Of a stretch of 64,000 nucleotides of DNA, positions 55,823 to 62,169 are shown in pieces. Origin of the DNA: CAZNNH01 sp964574335 (GTDB taxonomy: Bacteria > Acidobacteriota > Vicinamibacteria > Fen-336); assembly GCA_964574335.1 (NCBI GenBank), contig CAZNNH010000013.1:1-64000 (forward strand), given 5' to 3'. The position numbers were made by a program, and so were the translations under genes. Below the pieces are notes generated by a model that was not told where the DNA came from, ran no database searches, and saw only the letters and a list, made by a program, of their open reading frames with translations. Numbering within the stretch: the first letter of the stretch is position 1; each line of letters opens with the position of its first letter.

Positions 55823-56716
55823 TCAATAGATGTAAACCGGGGTGCCCACCTCCACCATCGCGTACAGCTTCTCGATGTCCTCGTTGCGCAGGCGCACGCA
55901 GCCATGGCTGACCGCACGGCCCACGGTCTCCGGCTGGTTCGTGCCGTGCATCGCGTATCCGTTCCCCATGTTCAGGCGGTAGCTGCCCAGAACGCCCTGG
56001 TACCGCCGCTGGGTGGTGCCCACGGGCGGCACCAGCACCTTCCCATCCACGACGATCTCGTGGCCGTCCGTGGCCTGCAACACGTCCTGCCGCCCGTCGG
56101 GAAGCGCCCGCACCAGGTCGTTCCCCTCCACCTTGATGACCGACCCGTCGGCAACGGCCAGCGCTTGACCGATCTCGAGGCGGACAAGCCCCAACCCACG
56201 CTTGCGCGATTGCTCCACGTAGTGCCAGTCCGGCGGAACCCACACGGGCGCCTCCTCCTTGCTCTGCACCACCAGGCGCCCGCGCGGGGTGTCGAACTTC
56301 CACGCGCTGGCGCCGCCCCCCCTGTCCAGCGTCTTGCCGCTGCCGGTGGCGACCTGTGTGGTAAAGAGGATCGCCCCGCTCAGCTTGTACCAGAGGTGCC
56401 GCTCCTCGATGCTGATCACCAGGTAGGGCCGATCGTGCGCCGGCTCCGGCGCGCCTTTGGCGTCGCGCAGCATCCTCTCGGAGGCGGCCACCTTCCAGCG
56501 GGCGCTGTCGAGGATGTCGAGGCGATCCTCGAGCGCCAGGCGCGCCAGATCGCGCTGAAAGCGCAGCCCCGCGGTGTGGACCAGCAGGGCGATGCTGGCG
56601 GCGGTGAGGGCCAGCAGGATCCCGACGATCTGGATCGCCGCCCCGCGGCTGTGACCGAAGAAGCGTGCCAGGCCGGCCGTGAGCTTCGGATTCTCCATGG
56701 GGGCGCGCTCGTCCAT
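55823..56716 (-). CDS. L,D-transpeptidase (YkuD), membrane-anchored
   Basis: A 297-residue protein. An N-terminal helix (AAIQIVGILLALTAASIALLV) is followed by a coiled coil and a YkuD domain with YLVISIEERHLWYKL, FDTPRGRLVV and the active site HGTNQPETVGRAVSHGCVRLRN (catalytic Cys near residue 272). It makes 3-3 cross-links or attaches proteins in peptidoglycan at the periplasmic face. The ATG at 56716 is one base after the stop of the preceding 228-residue paralogue, so the two are one unit. Confidence 0.93.
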   Translation of the reverse strand: MDERAPMENPKLTAGLARFFGHSRGAAIQIVGILLALTAASIALLVHTAGLRFQRDLARLALEDRLDILDSARWKVAASERMLRDAKGAPEPAHDRPYLVISIEERHLWYKLSGAILFTTQVATGSGKTLDRGGGASAWKFDTPRGRLVVQSKEEAPVWVPPDWHYVEQSRKRGLGLVRLEIGQALAVADGSVIKVEGNDLVRALPDGRQDVLQATDGHEIVVDGKVLVPPVGTTQRRYQGVLGSYRLNMGNGYAMHGTNQPETVGRAVSHGCVRLRNEDIEKLYAMVEVGTPVYIY

Positions 56717-56717
56717 A

Positions 56718-57404
56718 TCAGTGGAAGTACACGGCCATGCCGGGTTGCAGATCCTCGCGGATGGCCTCCATGTCGGCCGGCTCCGCCCGTACGCTGCCAG
56801 GCAGCACGTAGCCAGAGTCACTGAGGGGGCCGACCGCGGGCCGCGAGTAGAGAACGGCTCCGCTGTCCAGGAAGATGGCCACCGGACCCAAGGCACCCGG
56901 CAGACGCCTATCGCTCGGCGCCGGCGAGCCGCGCGCGACGTAGACCCACTCCGGCACCGCCCAGCCATACGAGCCGTCCACCACCTCTGCCACCAACCGC
57001 TTGCCCAGCGGCGGCGCCAGGAGCACCACGTCGGGGGGCGTGCCCACGGTGACTTCCGGCCCCATGCGGACGCGCATCTCGCGGAGCCGCGCCCCCTGGC
57101 TCTCCAGGTACATGACACCTTTCTCGCTGTCGACCGACAGGTGCAGCTCGGCGTCGCCCAGCGCCTCTCGGCGCGCCAGCTCGACGGCCACGGCCAGGCG
57201 GTTCTCCTCCGAGGCTGCCATGGCGTCGACTCGCTGGCGCTCGGCTTCCGTCATGGAGGCGCGCATGCGCGCCAGGTCCCGGGCGTACTGCACCCGCTTG
57301 TACACGAGGGCGAGGTCCGCCAAGAGCAGGACGGCGATACCCACCGCCATGCCGGTGACGATGCGCGGGTAGGCCGCCTGGAGCTCGCGCCAGCGCAGGG
57401 TCAT
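56718..57404 (-). CDS. membrane-anchored protein paralogous to the L,D-transpeptidase, without active site
   Basis: A 228-residue protein with the same layout as the downstream enzyme: an N-terminal helix (IVTGMAVGIAVLLLADLALVY), a charged coiled coil (ARDLARMRASMTEAERQRVDAM), then strands LHLSVDSEKGVMYLESQG that echo the YkuD start. It lacks the SHGC motif and is shorter. It may be a regulatory partner or a scaffold for the L,D-transpeptidase; no family name is assigned. It starts at ATG 57404, 130 bases downstream of a sigma-54-type site. Confidence 0.75.
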   Translation of the reverse strand: MTLRWRELQAAYPRIVTGMAVGIAVLLLADLALVYKRVQYARDLARMRASMTEAERQRVDAMAASEENRLAVAVELARREALGDAELHLSVDSEKGVMYLESQGARLREMRVRMGPEVTVGTPPDVVLLAPPLGKRLVAEVVDGSYGWAVPEWVYVARGSPAPSDRRLPGALGPVAIFLDSGAVLYSRPAVGPLSDSGYVLPGSVRAEPADMEAIREDLQPGMAVYFH

Positions 57405-57544
57405 TCCTCAAGTACCTCCGGAACCGCCAGTTCTTCTCGGGCGCCGAGGCGGGCATCCTGCCCGCGAGTCCGACCCGCAGCCGGGTCGGCGCCATCGAGT
57501 CATGGTTGCCGGGGACGTCGCCCGCTTCCCCGCCAAGACCCAGG

Positions 57545-57560
57545 TGCAACCTCCGTGCCG
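57545..57560 (-). promoter_or_regulatory. sigma-54-type promoter for the L,D-transpeptidase unit
   Basis: CGGCACGGAGGTTGCA on the minus strand matches the -24 (GGCACG) and -12 (TTGCA) elements with 10 bases between GG and GC. The leader to the ATG at 57404 is about 130 bases. The 57405-57774 gap is 370 bases and holds this site, the motif at 57635 and the promoter at 57730. Confidence 0.65.
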
Positions 57561-57634
57561 CTCGATGGGCGCGCGGCCAACCTGCGATTCGGGCACCCGC
57601 TACTCCGAGGGGATCGACCGTCGCTGCTCGAGGC

Positions 57635-57654
57635 AGCCGGTTTGTAGATTCTTC
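57635..57654 (-). promoter_or_regulatory. shared motif GAAGAATCTACAAACCGGCT, midpoint of a divergent promoter pair
   Basis: On the minus strand this 20-mer is identical to 61342-61361. It lies 75 bases from the promoter on the left (57560) and 76 from the one on the right (57730). Confidence 0.55.
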
Positions 57655-57729
57655 CTCATCGGCCTTCGGCGGCTGCTCCACTCCGCCCCACTCTGGCCGG
57701 CCTGGCGCCGGAAATCGCCGTCGCCGCGA

Positions 57730-57745
57730 TGGCGCGATGGTTGCA
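57730..57745 (+). promoter_or_regulatory. sigma-54-type promoter for the 182-aa secreted protein
   Basis: TGGCGCGATGGTTGCA has GG-N10-GC and TTGCA. It is 30 bases before the ATG at 57775, close to the expected leader length, with AAAGGAGG as the ribosome-binding site. Confidence 0.65.
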
Positions 57746-57774
57746 TCTTGCCCGGGCAGGTCAAAGGAGGCGGC

Positions 57775-58323
57775 ATGCGGGCTCTGCGACACATTCTCCA
57801 GGTCGGTATCTGGCTCACCCTCGCCCTGCTCATCTCGGCTGCCGCCTCCGCCGCCGAGACGCCGGACCTGAGGGGCCGCTGGAAACGCAACTCCGAGCTG
57901 AGCCAGGATGCCGTCTCGAAGGTCTTCGCCTCCCTGCCTCTTCAGGGACAGGGGTTCTCGCCCGACGAGCAACACTTCCACGACGCCCTCCTCCACTTCG
58001 CCAAGGTGATCGGCGATCTCCAGATCGAGCAGACGGCGGAGGACGTCAAGATCATCCTCTCTGGCGACGAGGTCCAGATCTACTACCCGGGTCGCTCGCA
58101 CGTCCGGCAGGGCGTCCTGGGCGGCAGGCTGGAGGCCCTCGCACACTGGCGACCCGACGAGCTGGTCATCGAGGAGAAGAACGACAGCGGCAAGCTCGTC
58201 CAAAGCCTGTCACTCGACCGCAAGGGCCGTCTCTCCGTCCTGGTCAGCCTGGACGACCGCCGGCTGAGGGAGCCCCTCCTGCTCCTGACCGTGTACGACC
58301 GGGTCCCGCTGGCGACCCGTTGA
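57775..58323 (+). CDS. secreted protein of unknown function (182 aa)
   Basis: An exported protein with a signal peptide (LRHILQVGIWLTLALLISAAASA, cleaved near residue 26). The mature part has a lipocalin-like strand order (LRGRWKRNSELSQ, IGDLQIEQTAEDVKIILSGDEVQIYYPG, LVIEEKNDSGKLVQSLSLDRKGRLSVLVSL), suggesting a periplasmic binding barrel. I recognise no named family. A strong AAAGGAGG precedes the ATG, and its own sigma-54-type promoter suggests stress induction. Confidence 0.75.
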   Translation: MRALRHILQVGIWLTLALLISAAASAAETPDLRGRWKRNSELSQDAVSKVFASLPLQGQGFSPDEQHFHDALLHFAKVIGDLQIEQTAEDVKIILSGDEVQIYYPGRSHVRQGVLGGRLEALAHWRPDELVIEEKNDSGKLVQSLSLDRKGRLSVLVSLDDRRLREPLLLLTVYDRVPLATR

Positions 58324-58409
58324 ACGCCGTCCGCCGTCTCCCTGGGTCTAGGATGAGGTCGGCCGTCCTGGAGCAAGCCCTCCCAGCCTGCCGACGGCCA
58401 GCGCACGCA

Positions 58410-59312
58410 TCAAACCCACGAGCCCGGATGAGCCCGTTCCAGCTCGAGCACCCTCACCCCGCCGTCATAGAGGGAGACGGTCCCGGACGAGGCAGAGATC
58501 ACGATGGCGGTGGCGTCGCTGACGGTGGTGACCGCCAGCGCCGCGGCGTGACGGGCGCCTAGACCAGGGCTGAGTCGCCCCTGCCCGACGGGAGCGTTCA
58601 GATACGTTCCCGCCGAGTCCACGACCCCGCGGCGATTGACGACGAGCGCTCCGTCCATCGCCGTCAGCTCGCGAAGCGTCTCCAGGAAATCAGGGTTGTG
58701 GATGCTCCGCACCGCCGCAGCGTGCCCCTTCAGTGGGTTGAGGATCAACTGGCGCAGGTGGGGGGACAGTCCGCTGCGGCCGCCCAGCACGAAGATGGCA
58801 CCGATCGGCGATCCTTCGCGGCCTTCGCGTGCGAAGTGTAGGGCGATCTCGAGCAACCTGGCGAGATGCCGGGTCACGACCGTCTCGCTCTTGTGATGCC
58901 GCAGCCACGGGTAGTCCCGCATCGGCCTTGCAATCACGAGGGTATCCAGCCGCCGCGACCCGGTGACGCCGGAGAGTCCCAGCACCCTCTCTTCCGGCTC
59001 GAGGTGGCCATTCAACGCCGCCAGAAACAAGGCGAGGTTCAGCTGGCCGAGTCGGTTCAGGGCGGCGTCCGGCAGGGCCACCACGACATCCTTGGAGGGA
59101 TCGGAGACCGGGATCTGCTTCCGTTCGCGAGCCACCCAGATGACTCGCTCTCCGTCGCGAAGCTTCTCGACCAGGCGCAGGTCGCTGATCTCGTCAGCCT
59201 GAACCACGAGTCTCTTGATGCCCAGGGAACGCGCCAGGCCGAACGCGCTCTTGACGAGCTCGCGGGTCTCCTGACGTTGCCCGCGATCCGAGCTGGCGGT
59301 TCCCCGACTCAT
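58410..59312 (-). CDS. diadenylate cyclase (DisA_N/DAC domain with N-terminal PK-like domain)
   Basis: A 300-residue predicted c-di-AMP synthase. The N-terminal half (ETRELVKSAFGLARSLGIKRLVVQADE...RVIWVARERKQ) resembles the pyruvate-kinase-C-like domain of archaeal DacZ; the C-terminal half is the DAC domain with DGALVVNRRG and GLGARHAAALAVT, which supply the DGA and RHR-like motifs for ATP binding. It converts two ATP to c-di-AMP, which controls osmotic and cell-wall stress. Cell-wall enzymes surround it. The start is uncertain between ATG 59312 and 59333. Confidence 0.85.
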   Translation of the reverse strand: MSRGTASSDRGQRQETRELVKSAFGLARSLGIKRLVVQADEISDLRLVEKLRDGERVIWVARERKQIPVSDPSKDVVVALPDAALNRLGQLNLALFLAALNGHLEPEERVLGLSGVTGSRRLDTLVIARPMRDYPWLRHHKSETVVTRHLARLLEIALHFAREGREGSPIGAIFVLGGRSGLSPHLRQLILNPLKGHAAAVRSIHNPDFLETLRELTAMDGALVVNRRGVVDSAGTYLNAPVGQGRLSPGLGARHAAALAVTTVSDATAIVISASSGTVSLYDGGVRVLELERAHPGSWV

Positions 59313-59446
59313 CTTCGATCCCGACACCCGCATTCTGTCATGCTCAGAGCCTGCCCTCGGTGGCGTCGGCCGACACCCGGCTCTTGAACCACGGGCTGGG
59401 ATTCCACGAGCCCCACCGCAATCGCAGGCTCGTCGGGGGGTCCCGA

Positions 59447-59473
59447 GCCGCGCCCGACTCACTCGGGCGCGGC
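59447..59473 (-). terminator. hairpin downstream of the M48 protease gene
   Basis: A perfect 11-bp stem (GCCGCGCCCGA/TCGGGCGCGGC) with a five-base loop, nine bases after the M48 stop. It is GC-rich with no T-run, so termination is likely but not certain. Confidence 0.5.
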
Positions 59474-59481
59474 CATCCACC

Positions 59482-60948
59482 CTACCGACGCCAGTAGGTC
59501 TGCGATTCGCGGCGGACCGCGTCGTCGTTGACGGTCAGCGTCCGAAGCATGTGCGCGAAGGTGCGCGCCATCGAGTCGTAGCCGCTCCCGGGAACGATGC
59601 ACAGGGCGTAGATCACGTGGCCTTCCGAGACGCCCCGGGTCACGACCGTCACGCTCTCGTCCTGCCCGGTGATGGGCGAGCGTCCGGAAAGGGCCACCGA
59701 GAAGGAGGGCGCTCCGTCGATCTGCTCTCGTCGCGCCTGGCCGTCCTGGGCCCGAAGGTACGAGTTCGATCGGATGATCTGACGGACGAGGTCGTCGGTG
59801 GCATCCTCCAGGCTCCCGCGCCACCCCTCGGTGTCCTCGAAGGGCGCGTAGCTACGCTGCAGGCTCCCCTGCCGGCGCTCCGTGTCCCCCTCGAAGGGTG
59901 CGTAGTGGTTGACGATGACCCCGTAAAGCATGGCCTGTTGGCCGTTGCCCGTATCGACGACGCCCCCGTCGGGCGCCATGGAAACGGCGTATCCGGAGTC
60001 GGGCGCGTAGGCCCGCCAGTTGTCGGGGTGCTCGATGCTGAACAGACCGTCGCGTTGATCGAAGCGCCGGAACCCCGACGAGGGCTCTTCCCAACGCTGT
60101 GGAGCCGCCGAGGAAGCGGGAGAAAGCCTGCCCAGGTCGGCCCTCATGCGGTCGAAGCCCCCCACGTCCTGCGACCGCGCCACCTGCAGGCTTCCGGCCT
60201 GCTCCCGAATCCGCGCTTCACGATCGGCAGACGCGGGATGGTTGCTGAAGAACTGCTCCAGCTTGCCGGGATCACGGCCCTGCTCGATGCGGAGGAACTC
60301 GAAGAAGTCGGCCATGGCCACCGGATCGTACCCGGCTGCGGCCATGATCTCCGCTCCGATCAGGTCAGCCTGGTACTCGTCGTCGCGGCCGAACTTGAGG
60401 AAGAGCGCGTTCAACCCCAGGCCGCCGACGGCGCCCACGATCTGCGACGTCTTCCCACCGTTCTGGCCCAGCAGCCCGCCCAGTATGCCGAGGCCGGCCT
60501 GGCCGAGATAGGCCTTCGAGGCCTGGTGGGTCCCATGGCGCAGGGCCACGTGGGCCATCTCGTGGGCCAGCACGCCGGCCAGCTCCGCCTCGCTTCGCGC
60601 CGCTTCGAACAGGCCGCGGTTCACGTACATCGGGCCGCCGGGGAGCGCGAAGGCGTTGATCTCCGGAACGTTCACGGCCTTGATCGCGTAGGGATAGCGC
60701 GCCCCCGGAGCCTGCGCCGCCAGCTTGGTGACGATCTTGTTGAGGTAGCGGTCCAGGTTCCGATCGTTCAGCATCGGGAGCTGCCGCTCCGCCTCCACCG
60801 CGGACTGGCGTCCGATCTCGATGTCTTGCTCCACGCTGAACACGTTGAAGCCGGGCGTCGGGTGGCTGGCTGCCCGTGCCACGAGAGGCGTACAGAGCAC
60901 GAGGGCGCTCGCCAGCAGGACTGACGGCCCCTGAACTGTCCTCTTCAT
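59482..60948 (-). CDS. exported M48-family metalloprotease (BepA/YfgC-like)
   Basis: A 488-residue protein: signal peptide (GPSVLLASALVLCTPLVARA), then an M48 catalytic domain with HEMAHVALRHG (zinc site, residues 129-133) and the third ligand in EYQADLIGAEIMAAAG near 197. The C-terminal domain (about 300-488) is unassigned. BepA-type proteases survey outer-membrane protein assembly in the periplasm. The ATG at 60948 was chosen over the open frame upstream because it starts the signal peptide. A sigma-54-type site lies 122 bases upstream. Confidence 0.88.
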   Translation of the reverse strand: MKRTVQGPSVLLASALVLCTPLVARAASHPTPGFNVFSVEQDIEIGRQSAVEAERQLPMLNDRNLDRYLNKIVTKLAAQAPGARYPYAIKAVNVPEINAFALPGGPMYVNRGLFEAARSEAELAGVLAHEMAHVALRHGTHQASKAYLGQAGLGILGGLLGQNGGKTSQIVGAVGGLGLNALFLKFGRDDEYQADLIGAEIMAAAGYDPVAMADFFEFLRIEQGRDPGKLEQFFSNHPASADREARIREQAGSLQVARSQDVGGFDRMRADLGRLSPASSAAPQRWEEPSSGFRRFDQRDGLFSIEHPDNWRAYAPDSGYAVSMAPDGGVVDTGNGQQAMLYGVIVNHYAPFEGDTERRQGSLQRSYAPFEDTEGWRGSLEDATDDLVRQIIRSNSYLRAQDGQARREQIDGAPSFSVALSGRSPITGQDESVTVVTRGVSEGHVIYALCIVPGSGYDSMARTFAHMLRTLTVNDDAVRRESQTYWRR

Positions 60949-61068
60949 CTTTCTGTCTCCGTATGGATGACGGCCCCGGTCGCCCACAGGCGCATCGGCC
61001 CTGTGAGCCCGACGGTCACAAATCACCCTCTCTTCCGTGCGAAGTCGAACTGACGTCACTTGTCACGG

Positions 61069-61084
61069 AGCAACCCGCGTGCCA
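61069..61084 (-). promoter_or_regulatory. sigma-54-type promoter for the M48 protease
   Basis: TGGCACGCGGGTTGCT on the minus strand matches the consensus TGGCACG-N4-TTGCW exactly. It is divergent from the site at 61122, with 37 bases between. Confidence 0.7.
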
Positions 61085-61121
61085 CCGTCGCACCACGGTT
61101 GCGTCCGCGTGCGCCGCCAGA

Positions 61122-61137
61122 TGGCCCTGATCTTGCT
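61122..61137 (+). promoter_or_regulatory. sigma-54-type promoter for the small membrane protein
   Basis: TGGCCCTGATCTTGCT, GG-N10-GC and TTGCT, 37 bases before the ATG at 61174, which is preceded by GGAGGA. Nearly identical to the site at 51460. Confidence 0.65.
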
Positions 61138-61173
61138 TCGTGGGACGATGACCTTGCACAGGAGGATCCCGGA

Positions 61174-61335
61174 ATGAAGAAGATCGTGTTCACGAAGAAC
61201 CTCGGCATGCTGCTATTGGGAATCTGGCTGATCTTGATGGGCCTCGTGGGCTTTGTCCCCTTGATCGCTTCCCTCGGAATTCTCCTGAACTTCCTGGCCA
61301 TCGCGGCGGGCGTTCTGATCCTGCTAGGACGCTAG
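61174..61335 (+). CDS. small two-helix membrane protein (53 aa)
   Basis: A 53-residue protein made of a basic start (KKIVFTKNLG) and two helices (MLLLGIWLILMGLVGFV, GILLNFLAIAAGVLILL). The pattern resembles small stress-membrane proteins. GGAGGA lies ten bases before the ATG. It has its own sigma-54-type promoter and no partner gene. No family is recognised. Confidence 0.7.
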   Translation: MKKIVFTKNLGMLLLGIWLILMGLVGFVPLIASLGILLNFLAIAAGVLILLGR

Positions 61336-61341
61336 CGAGCA

Positions 61342-61361
61342 GAAGAATCTACAAACCGGCT
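61342..61361 (+). promoter_or_regulatory. shared motif GAAGAATCTACAAACCGGCT upstream of lemA
   Basis: Identical over 20 bases to 57635-57654 (opposite strand). It lies about 200 bases before the lemA ATG. A degenerate GGCACG element follows at 61420, but its -12 part is poor, so I see no good sigma-54 site here. Confidence 0.5.
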
Positions 61362-61555
61362 TCAACGATTGCGCCGCCACACGCCACTGCCGGCACAACT
61401 GGCTGTGAAGACCGTTCCAGGCACGACGGGGGGTTCACCTACACCAAGAAGACCGCCACCGTGGATCTCGGTCCGATCCACCTAGGAGGTGACCTGACAA
61501 CGGCGCCGGCCTTGGTGGCTTGCTCTGACACTTAACCACAGGAGAACGGATTCTC

Positions 61556-62158
61556 ATGAACACGTCACTGATCGTCCTCATCGTGCTGGCGGCGCTGGCG
61601 CTGTTTGCCGCGATGTTCGTCGTCGGCATCTACAACAAGCTTGTCGCGTTGCGCAACCGTTTCAAGAACGCCTACGCGCAGATCGACGTGCAGCTCAAGC
61701 GGCGCTATGACCTGATCCCCAATCTGGTCGAGACTGCGAAGGGTTACCTCCAACATGAACGCGGCACGCTCGAAGCCGTCATCGCCGCGCGCAATGCCGC
61801 AGCGTCCGCCAACACCGGCGCCGCCGCCAATCCCGGCGACCCCGCCGCGATGCAGCAACTCGCCAGCGCCGAAGGCACGCTCACCGGCACGCTCGGCCGC
61901 CTGTTCGCGCTCTCCGAGGCCTATCCGGACCTCAAAGCCAACACGACCATGTTGAGCCTGATGGAGGAACTGACCTCGACGGAGAACAAGGTCTCCTTCT
62001 CCCGGCAGGCGTACAACGACTCGGTGATGACCTACAACACACAGCGGGAGGTGTTCCCCAGCAGCGTCATCGCCAGCACGTTCCACTTCACCGCCGCCGA
62101 GTCGTTCGCCATCGAGAAGCCGGAGCAACGGGAGGCGACGAAGGTGTCGTTTGCTTGA
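61556..62158 (+). CDS. lemA: LemA family membrane protein
   Basis: A 200-residue LemA protein: an N-terminal helix (SLIVLIVLAALALFAAMFVVGIYNKLV) and the family motif NRFKNAYAQIDVQLKRRYDLIPNLVETAKGY, then long helices with YPDLKAN and the C-terminal NTQREVFPSSVIASTFHF. It is an inner-membrane protein of unclear function, linked in several bacteria to HtpX-like proteases and envelope stress. It starts at 61556 after AGGAGA, and its stop is 11 bases before an M48 protease gene, the usual pairing. Confidence 0.93.
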   Translation: MNTSLIVLIVLAALALFAAMFVVGIYNKLVALRNRFKNAYAQIDVQLKRRYDLIPNLVETAKGYLQHERGTLEAVIAARNAAASANTGAAANPGDPAAMQQLASAEGTLTGTLGRLFALSEAYPDLKANTTMLSLMEELTSTENKVSFSRQAYNDSVMTYNTQREVFPSSVIASTFHFTAAESFAIEKPEQREATKVSFA

Positions 62159-62169
62159 AGGCTTGGCCC

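Noticed and set aside
61420..61435. Sigma-54 promoter in front of lemA
   Set aside because: GGCACG is present, but the -12 position reads GGGG; no other GG-N10-GC candidate exists in 61345-61555.
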